Assembly (NCBI GenBank): GCA_005656395.1
Contig: SRSI01000060.1
Span: 372,001-436,000 of the forward strand
Direction: 5' to 3'
Length of the DNA stretch: 64,000 nt
DNA from: Strongyloides papillosus
Lineage: Eukaryota; Nematoda; Chromadorea; Rhabditida; Strongyloididae
Below the pieces are notes generated by a model. The model did no database searches. It saw only the letters and a program-made list of their open reading frames with translations, and had not been told where the DNA came from. This document shows, in pieces, positions 1 to 12,271 of the stretch; the stretch's first letter is position 1, and the number at the start of each line of letters is the position of its first letter. Position numbers and translations under genes: made by a program.

Positions 1-897
1 AGTTGCTATCTCTTCAGCTTCTGCTTTTATGATAGTATTTAGTGTTGATAACGTTCAAAGTTTTAAGGAGATGAGTGACTTGTGGAATGAGATAACATCA
101 ATTCGTAGTAATATTTCAAATATTCCAACTGTTTTTGTTGGTAATAAAAGTGATATGGAGTCAAAAAAAATATTTGAAGCCACTGCAAACGCTTGGGTAT
201 CACGTCTCAATTCAAAAGTAAAATATATTGAATCCTCAGCAAAAAATAATATTAATATTGTTAAAATATTTAAATCTCTCCTTGATTTAAGTGGATTTGA
301 GAGTAAAGCTGTAGGTTATTATAAGGATTAGAAAAATCATTTTTTAAACTATTAAAAGTCTTTATTAATAAAAAAAGGCAAACAAAAAAATTTATATTCT
401 TTATTTAACATTTAAAATAAAATATTTTTTAGTTAGCTGAACAAGTAGAATTACAAAATGCTGCTCTTGAAGTTAAAGCTCATAGTTCAGGAGGATTTTT
501 AAAAAGAGTTGGGAGTACAAAAAGAAATAATCAAGAAGGAAAAGCTATTGAAAAAGTTGTGTGTGAAGGTACAGCTACTCCAATTGTTGCTTTAACAACA
601 CAGTTATCAACACCAACGCTTGGTATTACAGGAGATTTAAATATGCTTAGAAGGAATTGTTCTTTAAGGGTAAAAAAAAATTTTCTTAATTTTTTATTTA
701 ATTTTTTCTTTAAGATTAATCCTGGAAAAGAGAAACATAATAAGGAGATTAATAAATTATCTGAGAACGATAATAAAGCTATATCTCGTTCTGGATCTAT
801 AATTAGAAGAACGAAACATCTTTCATTAAAAGTCCGTAAAAGTAATGACAGGGCTTTAACACAACAAATTGATGAAAGTGATTGCATTATTTCATAA
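1..897 (+). CDS. Ras-family small GTPase, 3' part (5' end outside window), C-terminal CAAX box
   Basis: This is the C-terminal half of a Ras-superfamily GTPase, open from base 2. Visible GTPase motifs are the G4 motif in VGNKSD and the G5 motif in ESSAK, with the preceding VFSVDN strand typical of Ras-like folds. Exon 1 ends at 302 (GA|GTAAAG, next exon from 437) or at 310 (next exon from 433); both keep the frame. A second intron at 670-714 is 45 nt and has no stop, so it can be misread as coding; removing it deletes a Phe/Asn/Lys-rich insert. The protein then runs about 130 residues past the GTPase core and ends in CIIS, a CAAX prenylation motif, so membrane attachment is likely. A long C-terminal extension with a CAAX box recalls RASD/Dexras-type proteins, but the subfamily is not certain because the N-terminal half is missing. 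Confidence 0.8.
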
Positions 898-2524
898 AAT
901 TGTTTCAAAGTATTTTTATCTTCTCCATATAATGACACATAAAGTAGTAAGATCTTTGTAATTTTAAAAATTTTTCATTACTTTTTAACGAAAACGAAAC
1001 AAAATTATGGTGGTTGAATTAATAAGAATGGTAATGAAGTATACGAATTATAATGTGTTGTTTCTAACAAATCGTTGTATTTCCACGATAATTGTATTTT
1101 CTTTAAAGAAAAAGTATGTAATTAGTAATTTTTAAGATTACAAAATAAAGGACAGTTTTACTTCACTAAAAATACATATTTGTCTAAAATATTTCTTTTA
1201 AAATAAATCATTCTTTTAATATACATTTAAATCATTTACATTTTTTTAGGACATTCAAATACCGTTTGAAAAAAAGAAAGGCATTTCTGCTAAAACAATG
1301 TATAAACAATTAAAATATATATTTTATGCATAATAATATAACATATTAAAGTTAGCTAAGTTTTCTAAGAATTGTAAAAAATTTCTTATTTTCAACATGA
1401 CATCTATTATACCATTGGTTATTTAAAAGTTTATGACAATTTTAATCATATCTATTCATTATAAAAATATTAATTTAAAAAAGATTAAAGACAAATGAAT
1501 AATTCGAAATATTTTTTAAAATTTAATAAAAGCGTTCTTTGCTAATGTTTCAGGTTATTTTTAAACAGTAATACGGTCAAGATATTTTTCATTAACAAAG
1601 AAATATATTACCAGGTATTAAAAGTTATTGTTATAGTGGCGCAGCTTTTCATCAACTAATTTTAAATGTGTGTGTTTATTAAGATATCATTAAATATTTT
1701 TATTGTGACGAAAGAAAAGTTCGATCAACATTTTATCTCGATTAATGCTTTAGCTAAAATATCTTATCACTCTAATGGAACAACTACAACCACCCCTCGT
1801 GTTAGAGATATATATTAATTTGATGAGAAGGTATGGAGATTTTTACTCATCCTACCATTATTCTATCTTATTTTATTTTTATAACTCGATACACCATCAC
1901 AAAAGCTAAATGAACTTTAAAATATTTCAACAAGGCTTTTATCTTTTATACATAATTTTGAAATTATTATCTTACGTATATATAAATTTATACAAATGAA
2001 TAATATGTATCTGTTATAAATTTTTGTGTTAGTAGGAATAGTAAAGTAAACTTTTCTTTACATACTTTTGCTTATACTAGAATTTATCATAAGAAGATAT
2101 TAAATCTCAACTAAAAGCAACTTAATGTTATTTTCTTTTAAAAAGTATTATAATTATTGTTGATATAGAAAATACATATATATTATATCTAGATAAATTG
2201 ATTGAAAATAAACTTCAATCAAATCATCTGTCCTATTCTACCACATCAACATTATTGCTTATAATAAGATCTAAAGTTAAAATCTGTTTTATATTTATTA
2301 AATAAAATTATAATTTATCTGATTCCGATAACTTTTTTCTTCATCAATCCCCAAATACAAGTGTTTTTATTTTTTACCAACTCTCTACAAAAAATTCTTA
2401 TAATTAAGTGTAATTAAAGTAAAAATTTATAAAAATTTTATGCCTTTTTATTAATTACCCTTCATCTCTCTCTTTCTCTATTATATAATTCATAAAAATT
2501 TATTGCTTTTTTTTCATGTAGAAA
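898..2524. other. Intergenic, no gene seen
   Basis: This is AT-rich spacer between the Ras-like gene and the next plus-strand gene. No open frame with credible splice sites is visible. The sequence just before 2525 ends in a T-rich tract plus TAG (about 2507-2521), which could be a trans-splice or 5'-UTR intron acceptor for the downstream gene. Confidence 0.6.
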
Positions 2525-3982
2525 ATGGGTGATGATGTTGCAGAACCTTCTGTTCTAGATACCCCTTCGTTTACAGGAAATACAGAATTACTAAAGAGTA
2601 ACAATAATCATGAATCATTGTTAACAACAAGTAATTCTACAAAATTCAATGGAACGTTGGCTTCTGAGGAATCATCTGTATGTTAATATTTTAAAACTAT
2701 AATTTACCTCTTTCGTCTTTTTTTAATTTAGACAACACCAAATTCTAAATTATCTAAAACATCAAAAGAACTTATTGCTGAATCCCAGAGACTTCTTGCA
2801 ATGTGTGGTGATGTTTCTAGTGAAATGGATTATATCACAGATGTAAAAAAAGCAAAAGATCTAAATTGTAGTATAAATGCAGCTATATATGAACCTGTTG
2901 AATTAACAACATACAAAAATACTATACCACCATTTCCTAGAGTTGATTTGGATGACCTTGTTGAGGAGACAGTTGGTAAAAGTAAACCGGCTTGGAAACA
3001 ACTCCAAAATTCAGTTTCTGATTCCTATCATCGTGCAAAATTGGTAGCTGAGCGCACAAAAACTGACAATGATTTCCTAGAGGGCAGATTAAGGAGAAGT
3101 TCTGAAAAGAGAGCACAAAGCCCATTTTCAATATTACATAGTCCAAGCGATAGTCGTAGCCGTAGTCCTATTGTAAGCAAATATAGTGTATATGAACCAA
3201 AAACATTTCTTCATCGTTCAAGTAGTTGTGCAAGATATCCACCTACTTCTGATATAACTTATAGTAACAAATCATTTAATGATACATCAAACCCTTTTGT
3301 AACAGGACCATATGCAGCACCAGCTGTTTCAAAAACTCAAGGAATAGAATCTAAGTATGATAAATTAATTAATGATATTGAATCACGACTTTGGAAAACA
3401 ACAAGATTATCATCAAGACCACTGCCATATTCCTCATCCCCATATAGAAGTATGTCTTGTACCAGAAATGAAAGAGCATCAAAAACTGATATTGATGAGG
3501 ATGAAGGTATACCAGCATATATGCCAAGAACATACTACTCCCGTCCTGATAGATCAGATCCTGATTACTTTGATTTTGATTTAAATCATTCAGTTAGTCT
3601 ATTTAAGAAACATCCAACGAGATATACCCCAAGAGGACCACAAAATTGGGAAAGTACTTTGGTAACAGAATCTGCTAAAACCAAAGGTGAAAATCCAATA
3701 TCAGGATATCTATTTACCAAAGGTGATTCTGATTTTAGGTAAGTAAAATAAAATAATTCTTCTTTACATTTTTTTAGAACAAATGGTTCATCATATTTAA
3801 GTGCTGCTTTACGAACTGCTTCATTTTGGGAGCATAGATTTCAATCAATTGGTAAACAAGTACTTGAAAAAAATCCTGTTACATTAGAAAGTCTTGGAAG
3901 ATTAAGACCAGTACCAAATAAATTTACAGAATATCGTGATCCAGATTTTGAGGATTATGTTGATCCAAAGGAGGATGACTAA
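2525..3982 (+). CDS. Unrecognised Ser/Arg-rich protein, three exons
   Basis: I do not recognise the family. Exons are 2525-2677, 2732-3738 and 3778-3982, joined by introns of 54 and 39 nt with clean GT/AG ends; the total is 454 residues. ATG 2525 lies directly after a T-rich AG site and keeps the frame. There is no signal peptide or membrane segment. Features are an acidic Ser/Thr-rich N-terminus, an RSRSP-type Ser/Arg patch near the middle, many Ser/Pro/Tyr-rich stretches that look intrinsically disordered, and an ordered-looking final exon (SAALRTASFWEHRF region) followed by an acidic tail. The composition suggests a phosphorylated cytoskeletal, adaptor or nuclear protein, but nothing in the sequence decides which. 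The gene model is well supported by frame continuity; the function is unknown. Confidence 0.75.
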
Positions 3983-4834
3983 CTAAAAATAAATTATTTT
4001 ATTTTTATTCTACAAAAATTTGAAATATTATATATGAAATGTGAGGTTATGAAGAGTAACTTTTGATAGATGTTATAATTAATCAACTTTATATCCCTGA
4101 CATGTGCCTTTCGCAACCTATGAATTTGCTCCAACAGTTATCACAGTTCTATTCGATTTAACAAAATCACTTAAAATTAATACATTATTAAAATTTATTT
4201 TACTTCATATTAGAAAATTTTTGTATTTTGCATATTTAAATTTTAATATATTGTCTTTTCATATATTCAAGTGTATAGCTTTTATTCTTAGGCTTCTGAC
4301 TCATTTTTCAACTGTTTAAACAATATATTTTTTATTAAATGTCTTTGTAAAAATTAATATTGTATTTTTATAGAAAAAAATTCATTAGGTTATTAATGTA
4401 AAATAAAGTCACTTAAAACACAATTTATTATATATTTATTTAGAGATAAAAAGACTACTTTATCTTGTTAGTTTGTACTAATATATTTCCTTTAAATGAA
4501 AAATGTAAGTTTTTAATTTATTTTTTATGTTTATATTTGAGATATTAGTGATGAAACCCTTGAAGATATTTTTTTACAGATTATGCTATAAAGACAGACA
4601 TATTAATTGTTATTTTTCGTATTCCATCTAAATCAGTTCCTTTTTGTTAAAATAATATTAATAAATAAGCAAAAATTTACGTAGTCATGGATTCACTACT
4701 TTTTTTTCATTCCTCAGGGGAAGAAAATTCCATTGATTGTTACACATATATTTTTATGAGTATATGATTAATAAAAATTTAATAGAATATAATATTTTCT
4801 TAAACATTAGTTTCTTTTCAGTCATTTTAAATAA
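3983..4834. other. Intergenic, no gene seen
   Basis: AT-rich spacer. The 71-codon open frame at 4104-4319 is a run of Phe/Leu/Ile codons with no splice or family signal, so I do not call it. The T-rich tract with TTTTCAG just before 4835 may be a trans-splice acceptor for the next gene. Confidence 0.55.
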
Positions 4835-5783
4835 ATGCTAAGTATGGAAAAATATAACAATAATTCATCTTACCTTATTTTACAATCTATTTATAACAAA
4901 TTGCAACAACATCACAAAAATCTCACTAATATTACTTTATCAAAAATAATACCATTAGAAATGAAAAATGTTAAAAAATATTCTTATGAAAATAATTTAA
5001 ATAATTGTACAAGGTATATACAAATGATATCTGAGTATATTGAAACTGAACGATGGAATACTTATAAAATGTCATATGAAAATTTATCTGGATCGGATAT
5101 GTATACTATTGTAATTTTATTATTATTTGCTTCTATAATTATTATTTTAATGATAAGAGCTATTAAACCAAATGACAATATAGATGAACAGGTAAGATAA
5201 AAACATTTAAGCATTTATTCAATTTTAATAAAAGGTTGTTATGATGCTTAACTTAATGCGTGCTCGAGTAGACATTGAACATAATTATAGAGAAAAGAAA
5301 AAGTTAAGAGAAGCAAAAGCAAAAATACAAGCATGGCTAAGTGATATAAAACAAAAGAGTGCTGGTAAATTGTCATTTAAATGTCGTTCACCTACACAAC
5401 ATAGATGTCATGAACATTTAAAGAATAAAAAATCCCCACAAAATAATCAACTTCTTTCAAGTTCAATGGTTTACATACCAAGGCAAAAATCTACTTTCTC
5501 ATTAAATAATAGACAAATTCCAATTAGTGAACTTTATCCTTGTAATTCATGTTATTCCTTTTTTGTACCAGAAATTGTTGTTACTAATGAGAATCATAAT
5601 AAAGAGAGCAATAGTAGTATATGTTCATTAGGAGATTTTAATGAAGATAATGATGCATTAACTGATGCATCAAGTTGTCCAGCTAGCAGGTATAATTTTA
5701 TTCAAACTTTTAAATTATATTTTAATTATAGACCTTTATCCTCGAATAGTGGTGAAGCATCAATTTCATCAGAGATACTTTAA
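4835..5783 (+). CDS. KCNE/MPS-like single-pass membrane protein (putative K+ channel accessory subunit)
   Basis: Three exons (4835-5191, 5235-5689, 5732-5783) encode 287 residues. The N-terminal 88 residues carry N-glycosylation sequons (NNSS and NLTNIT) and no cleavable signal peptide. A single membrane span at about residues 90-108 is followed by a basic, Arg/Lys-rich juxtamembrane helix. KCNE family subunits, including the nematode MPS proteins, have this layout: short glycosylated ectodomain, one span, charged cytoplasmic helix. They modulate voltage-gated K+ channels. The long Ser/Cys-containing cytoplasmic tail would fit the longer nematode MPS forms. The second intron (5690-5731, 42 nt) is in frame and stop-free, so a naive translation reads through it. 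The family call rests on layout and TM-flank resemblance and is moderate; any small type III membrane protein is the alternative. Confidence 0.55.
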
Positions 5784-5936
5784 AACAACAAAACAATCAG
5801 TACATAGAACAATTTATTTAAAATAATATATTAATAAAAATTGTGAAAATATTTTTTAATTTCATTGAAACAATGTTTCACTTTTTTTATAAAACTTTAG
5901 AAAAAAAATATTTAAAAGAGAATATTGAGACTGACA

Positions 5937-7857
5937 TTAAAAAATTTTGTAAAAAATAAAAATATACATAAATGTATTTGTGAGGAAGAAAATTTTTGAT
6001 GAAGAGTTTATTGTTTTTGTAATATTTTTGTGTACTGAATGATCGTCATCTTGTGTTAAAATTTTATTTTCATTAAATTCCTCCTCAATTAAATCATTCA
6101 TATTACCTTGAGGGCTATTGTCGTCATTTTCTAGAATCTCAATTAATGGTGTACTAATTAGTGATGGTTCTACTAACTTTTGTTCTAATGTCAGAGTTTG
6201 ATTTACACTATAAGATTGTAAGCATTGTGATCCAACTTTTGTCAACAATACTTTAGAACCTATATTTTGTATTATAAAACAAATATTAGAATTTGTCCTA
6301 GTTGTATCATTTGTATTTTCTCTTGTATACAAATAAATTTTATTATTTTCTTTCCAGGTCCCCATACATTGATAATGTGAAGTTTGGAAAATACTATTAT
6401 CTTGACAATTATAACCAACAATATTGAAAGATGAAAATGTGGGTGATGTTACATCAACATTAAAGCAACGATCAGATGTATGATCAAATATTGTAGACCA
6501 AGATCCTTCAAATCCACAAATACTTTTAAATGAATAGTTTTTTGATGCTGTTACCCAGAAAGAATCATCGTTATCAGGATAAGATAAACATTCTTCAATA
6601 CTATTTGTTTGCGCTCCACGTATTTTTATTTGTACAACAGCAGGACTTCGTACAACAAAATGAAAGCAATTATATGCTAGTGGAACACCGCATTCTGCAT
6701 ATGTTTTTACAAGAAAAGTATTACTACTGTTAGATATACAAAAACTTGATAAATTATCAAGATTATCTATACCTTTTTTATATATCAATTTATTATCTTC
6801 AATGTCAAAATTTTCGTAGCTACCACGAAGGTATTGTGGAAAAGTGCAACGTGCACCGTCAGAAAAATAATTTTCTAAAATAACAAATAAAATAAAAAAA
6901 AAGAAATTTTTTTAAATCTTACTTTTTGTGAATATATATTCTATAATGTTTTTATCATTAATGTTGTTTATACAATGAAATGATTCTCCAACATATAATC
7001 TAACTACATTTTCACTAGATATCCTTCTCCCACACACGTGTCTTCCCGTTGCTAAATCAAATAAAAACGTATATTCTCTCAATTCACGATCTTTAAAATT
7101 TCCTAAACAAAAATAAGATTTTTCAAAATTTGAATTATTACAATTTGAAAAAGAAAGCGATAAAACATCTTTATTCTTACAATTCTCAATCTAAAAAAAA
7201 TTTTTATTACAATTTTATCTTTTAAGATTAGTTGAATAAACATACGATTGTTGATTTATCGTTACCGCAAGTTACGTTAGATCCAATTTCATGATACTTA
7301 ACATCATAAAGTCCATTAATTTCACATGACACTGTTTTACTATCCTTCTCCCTAAACAAAAAATTCCCCATATCAGCAGTTACTAGAGAAGCTTCAAAAC
7401 AACTCATACGTGCATGAACAATATCATTATAACAAAAATTATCTTAAAAAGTCAATGTTATATTTTACTTTTTTTTGCACTATTAAACATATGTAAACAT
7501 ACTTTTATCATAAACAATTTGGACTGCATTTATTGTTCTGGGAAGTAATAAAATGCAAACATAACAATCTTTACCATTTGAAGATGTTTTTAAAATGTAA
7601 TTATGTAAATTATACTTCTCTACACAATCTCCAAAATTAGAAACTGATGATGCATTGACAATTATATCATCAATTTCCTCTACCAATTCTTTATGATTAT
7701 TTTCAATCATTCTTTTTAATTTAAAATGCCCTCTTACCAATGTATCGAGTTGACAACAATAATATTCATTAACCAAAATTAATAACATAAAATAAATTAT
7801 AATTTTATTGTAATAAACAACCATATTTAGAGAAAAAAAATAGTTTAATAAATTCAA
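5937..7857 (-). CDS. Cys-rich secreted or GPI-anchored protein, DUF7042-7045-like
   Basis: Four minus-strand exons, 7857-7503, 7442-7246, 7190-6923 and 6874-5937, join in frame to about 585 residues. The start may instead be the 12th codon (ATG near 7824), which places a clean hydrophobic signal peptide at the very N-terminus. The ectodomain has many cysteines and recurring motifs such as ARCTFPQYLRGSY, a CxFP..L.G strand, and YQCMGTWKEN, a Y.C.G.W strand. These resemble the DUF7042/7043/7044/7045 modules of large invertebrate extracellular proteins. The C-terminus is a short hydrophobic stretch after a Ser/Asn-rich linker, as in GPI-anchored proteins or a single-pass membrane tail. The function of this family is not established. 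The intron-exon structure is well supported; the family name is based on motif resemblance. Confidence 0.7.
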
Positions 7858-8630
7858 TTTATAGCAAAATTATTTTTATAAATGAAAAATGGGCATTATA
7901 TACAAATTTTGAAAAGTCGTAGTAATTACTCAAATACTTATACTTTTATATAACAATATCACTCATATTTCCTTTAAAATTTGAAAGTTTAGTTTATGTT
8001 AAAAAAATTTTTATTTTCTTTTCAATTGGTCATATATACAATGATCTTGAGATTTTTAAACGTTCTTTGCATTTCAATAAAAAGTCATTGATAACATAAA
8101 ATGGCATAATATACTTAACGTTATAAAAGAATTACCTTGTTATTATATTACAATTGCCTTTTTAATACAATTACACTATTATTATTATAAACATTTTAGT
8201 TGAATTATTATTAATAATTGACTTTTAAATATTTTGTGATAATATTATAAGTACAAATATAACACTATAAATTAGTAATAGGGAAATCATGATTATTAAG
8301 ATATATTTGGATATTCTATTGATATCATTAAACTATAGAATCTATTAGTGAAGGTACAAAAGAATTTATAAAAAATTTTCTTTATATGACCTTGAAGGCA
8401 TTTGGTAGAGTTTGATGATGACTATCATAAAACTATCTGATTAATATTTATGAACATAAAAATATGTAGACTTTTTAGGTCAACCGATGTTTAAAGAGGT
8501 TTACATGAAACAAAATGTATATATATAAGGATAAAATTTAGTCTAATAACATTTATATTCTCCTTATATAACTTTAATATAACACCGTTTTTGATTTTAT
8601 TTACTATATGTAAGAAACCTTTTAGAAATA
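7858..8630. other. Divergent intergenic region, shared promoter zone
   Basis: The flanking genes point away from each other, so this 0.77 kb probably carries both promoters. It holds AT-rich sequence and a TATATAAGG box-like stretch near 8521-8532, about 100 bases before the ATG at 8631. No coding potential is seen. Confidence 0.5.
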
Positions 8631-9718
8631 ATGCTTAAAAAATTATTGGGAGTTCCATCTGAAGGTGTTCTACCAAGGTGGATACATATTTGGAATGTAG
8701 CATCAGCCATTATATGTATTCTTGATGTTGCATATACAATGTTGAGACCCTTAACAGTTCGTGGTGGAATTTTAGAGAATGTTTATTATTTATGTATGTT
8801 TACATTTATAAAATTTATTCATTACATCATTAATGGTTTTTTTATAGGGAATATATATTCTGATGTTGATCTTCGATATGCTGACCCAAAGGATATTGTC
8901 ACAATGGCTACAGGGCGTTTAATGATTGTTGAAATCATTATGTGTTTATGTGTTGTTTACATGGTAATCCTTTATTTACATATTATTTGTAAAATTTAAA
9001 TTTTTTATTTAATTTTTAGGAAAAAAAACGTTCAAGACATACCGTATTGACATGTTTCACTGCTAATGTACTTATTTTTTGGAAAACATTATTATATTTA
9101 ACATTATATGTAAGACAACCAGAAGGTAAGAAGTTTGGAAAGCTAAAAATTATTGATAATGCTTATGTAAATAGGATATATTGAAAAAATTAAAATATAT
9201 CTTTAGGTATTAGCATAAATTGCTTATAAATAGAGTAAATTACATTTTATTTTTTAAAAATTATGGGAAATTATGCATACTTGCCTATATTATTTACCTT
9301 TCATTATAATGGTGTGTTATAAAAAGTTCTGAAATATTATTATTAAAACATTTTTTAATTTAAATAAACAAAAATTTCCATTATGTAAAATGATACAACT
9401 TTTTTTAAAGGTACTCAATCTTACATTGCCCCAACTTCATCATTTATCAAAACATTATTTGTATTTTGGGTCGCTGATGGTATTTGGTGTATCATTCCAT
9501 TACTTGTAATTGCCAAACTTTGGCCACGTCTTGCAACAGAGGATACAGTTATTAATGATAAAAAAAATGATTATTCAATGGTCAAGTCAAATGATGAAAA
9601 TCAAGATGAAAGTTTGATGAAAGAAGTTAAAAATAATAGCAATTCAGAGATAAATAAAGAAGGTAATAATAATAATAAAACCTCAGAGTCAAAGGCTGAG
9701 CCAGTTGCAATTGTTTAA
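8631..9718 (+). CDS. EBP/EXPERA family membrane protein (sterol isomerase-like)
   Basis: Three exons (8631-8963, 9020-9125, 9411-9718) encode 248 residues with about five membrane spans. Span-like stretches lie near residues 20-40, 53-75 and 93-112, then one in exon 2 and one at the start of exon 3. The motif DLRY with a preceding acidic residue, an acidic residue in the third span, and a last span containing FWVADGIW followed by a Leu/Ile-rich stretch match the emopamil-binding protein (EBP) / EXPERA pattern. EBP is the ER 3-beta-hydroxysteroid delta8,delta7-isomerase. The Asn/Lys/Glu-rich tail (last about 55 residues) is a lineage-specific extension. Intron 2 is 285 bp, long for this window. 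Nematodes cannot make sterols de novo but modify dietary sterols, so a sterol-modifying or sterol-binding role is plausible. Catalytic competence was not tested. Confidence 0.65.
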
Positions 9719-11191
9719 GTATATTCATATAAAATATTTTTTTTGATTTTAACTTATGTATCCTATATTTACAATTTTCTAAAATATGTCACCTTATTCT
9801 TATTATATTAAGTACCCATTAAAATGCTACAATCTTTTATGATAAAATAAATAATTATAAAATTCGTTCTTTAGTTTTTAGATACGTATATTTTTATCTT
9901 TAATTTCATTATTTGCTGTTTACATATCATTCTTTAGGCAATATTCAATAAGGGGTGTTGAAATCATTTTAAGTTTAATATAATGATGCATGAAGATAAT
10001 GGAATTTTTAAAAATCTAAATATCACATCCGCAATTTAGTTTCCAGTTAATGTAACCGTATTTTCTATCATCATTTAATTGCAACGAAATTCCTTTAGCA
10101 TCATTTCCTACTGTCTTAATGGTTTAAAATTTTTACAAGTAGTCTTAACTTTCTAACATCAACTTCTTTTTAAGGATGATTTTCAAAATAAATATATTAA
10201 TAACTTATTATAAATATTTTTTTTAATTGTTTTTATGATTGGTCAATTATTTTGAAGATAAATATATTTTTAGCTACTCCTCAAATTGTATGTTATCTTA
10301 TTTTTATAAACAATTGTGCTTCTTTTTATTAAATGAGTTAAAAATTCCTCATACCAAAATTTGTTTTTATATGTGAAAGTTGACGATGATTAACAAAGAT
10401 AAGCTAATATTTATTTGAAATAGTTTAAATTATACAGGAAACCAAATTTCAACAAACGACCCGCCTTTTTCAATTTTAATATTCTATACGTGACATCTGA
10501 CATTAATGATATTGGGGAAACATTCATATTTTTTTACAAAATAAAATTTTATATAAGATTTTTTTATTAAATAAAAGTATATCTGTGTTGATAATATCTT
10601 ATTTTATTTAATTTATATAGAATGAACGCACAGTTTTATTAGTTGAATTTTTTCTATATTTTAAATGCTATCTACCTAAGTTAAGTGGAAAAAAAGTATT
10701 CTCATAGGATTAGTAATATAATTTCCCATACTACAAAATATATGTTTTATAAATAATATATTGTCGTTAAGTAATTTTATTAAATTATAATAGGAAAATT
10801 ATTTTTTATTCCTTAAAAAATCAAAAGAACTAAAAATTGTTATAACTTCCCCTAACATTTATATACTTTTCAATTAAAGTTTAATTTATATTCCAATTCC
10901 TATCAATTTTATAATATTTCTAGAATGTACTTTTAATTTTGTTAATAATTATATTATATTTCTATGGAAATTTTTCCGCATTTATTATTACAATAGTACA
11001 TTTGATTAGAAGTACACATATGAACAATTTACTTATTATCGTATTAATATTAATGATGTTCTAAAAAGTAATTATTCATATAACTAAATTTTTTATTTTT
11101 TTACAGAATTTCATTAAAAGCTATGCTATATTGATACTCATATTTGGGTATTTTTTGTTTATCCTTTTATAAAGTTGAATTATTATTGAGA
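9719..11191. other. Intergenic, no gene seen
   Basis: About 1.5 kb of AT-rich sequence upstream of the GPCR gene. A TTTTTTACAG site ends at 11106 and is a likely trans-splice or UTR-intron acceptor for the downstream gene. I see no other gene-like signal. Confidence 0.5.
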
Positions 11192-12271
11192 ATGAGTGAA
11201 GACAAATTACAATTTGTATATGTTACTGGTGAGCTGGCATTATCTATAGTCATATCAGTATCAAATTTACTAGTATTATGGGTTTTCATGAGAAATAAGT
11301 TTATTAGAACTGCAACAAATACATATATCTTTTCATTAGCTCTGACTGACTTTTTAGCTGGTGCTGTTGGTATTCCATTTACAGTATATTCTGTAATTAC
11401 TAAAGCACCTAACAGATTTACACCATGTTTAGCAGTTCATTTAATATTATGTATCCTGTGTACAATATCAACATTTCATTTATTAGCAATGGCAGTTGAT
11501 AAATATATAACAATTTGTTCACCCTTTAATGCATATACACGTTTTGGGAAATCTCCAAGAAAAATAAGGACAGGCGTATTATTAGCATTAGCGTGGATTA
11601 TTGGTTTCTTAATTGGTATCCTACCATTATTTGAAATTTTTGGTTTTTCATCTCATCTTAAAAAAGATTTTGAAAAAAAAAATGAATGTAGTTTTTTGTA
11701 TGTTGTTGATGAGAGATATTTAGTTTACATCATATTTTTTGCAACAATTATTATTCCTTCAATTATAATATGTTATTGTTATGCAGCAATATATAGCAGG
11801 ATTTTACTTGATGAAGCACAAGTATCTTGTTTACTTAGAGCTTCTGATAGGCAAAAAAGAATTAGAAACCGTAAAAAGATTATAAGAACTTTACTAATTC
11901 TTGTTGCAACATATGCTATTTGTTGGTATCCACTATATTTAATTAATACAGCAGATCATTTTCTTACTTTCTATCGTCCCTCATTAGCAGCAACATACTT
12001 TACTGTTTGGTTATCACATGTCTGTTGTGCAATTAATCCACTTATTTATGCATATGGGATGCCAGGTTTCAAACAATGTTTAAGGTCTTTTGTAAGTAAT
12101 GTTTCACAAAAAAGGAGAACTGGATTGAATACAAGTATTTATCAGAATGAAGGACATTACGGTAAAGTTTCATTTGATGTTTTGGCAAATAGAAGTGAAA
12201 GTTTAAACATTAGAAGATCACCTATGTTACTAAGTAATTTAAATGGAATTCGCAAGTACTCAGTTCAATAA
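11192..12271 (+). CDS. Class A GPCR, adenosine-receptor-like, intronless
   Basis: A seven-span rhodopsin-class receptor of 359 residues in one exon. The frame is also open from an ATG at 11144, but the ATG at 11192 gives a normal short N-terminus (MSEDKLQFVYV) running straight into span 1. Class A marks are the SLALTDFLAG region in span 2 (conserved Asp), Cys in PCLAVH at the top of span 3, a second extracellular Cys in loop 2, CWYP in span 6, and NPLIY in span 7. The DRY motif is DKY. The VYVTGELAL start, the VGIPF stretch in span 2-3 and the span-4 region resemble adenosine receptors (nematode ADOR-1 type). A Lys/Arg-rich third loop and a Ser-rich tail are present. Ligand identity is an inference; other amine or nucleoside receptors cannot be excluded. 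Confidence 0.75.
   Translation: MSEDKLQFVYVTGELALSIVISVSNLLVLWVFMRNKFIRTATNTYIFSLALTDFLAGAVGIPFTVYSVITKAPNRFTPCLAVHLILCILCTISTFHLLAMAVDKYITICSPFNAYTRFGKSPRKIRTGVLLALAWIIGFLIGILPLFEIFGFSSHLKKDFEKKNECSFLYVVDERYLVYIIFFATIIIPSIIICYCYAAIYSRILLDEAQVSCLLRASDRQKRIRNRKKIIRTLLILVATYAICWYPLYLINTADHFLTFYRPSLAATYFTVWLSHVCCAINPLIYAYGMPGFKQCLRSFVSNVSQKRRTGLNTSIYQNEGHYGKVSFDVLANRSESLNIRRSPMLLSNLNGIRKYSVQ

Noticed and set aside
531..938. Minus-strand open frame of 135 codons
   Set aside because: It is antisense to the Ras-like exons, has no family signal and no splice logic.
4104..4319. Hydrophobic 71-codon frame
   Set aside because: Phe/Leu/Ile-rich reading of AT-rich sequence without a start context or homologous motif.
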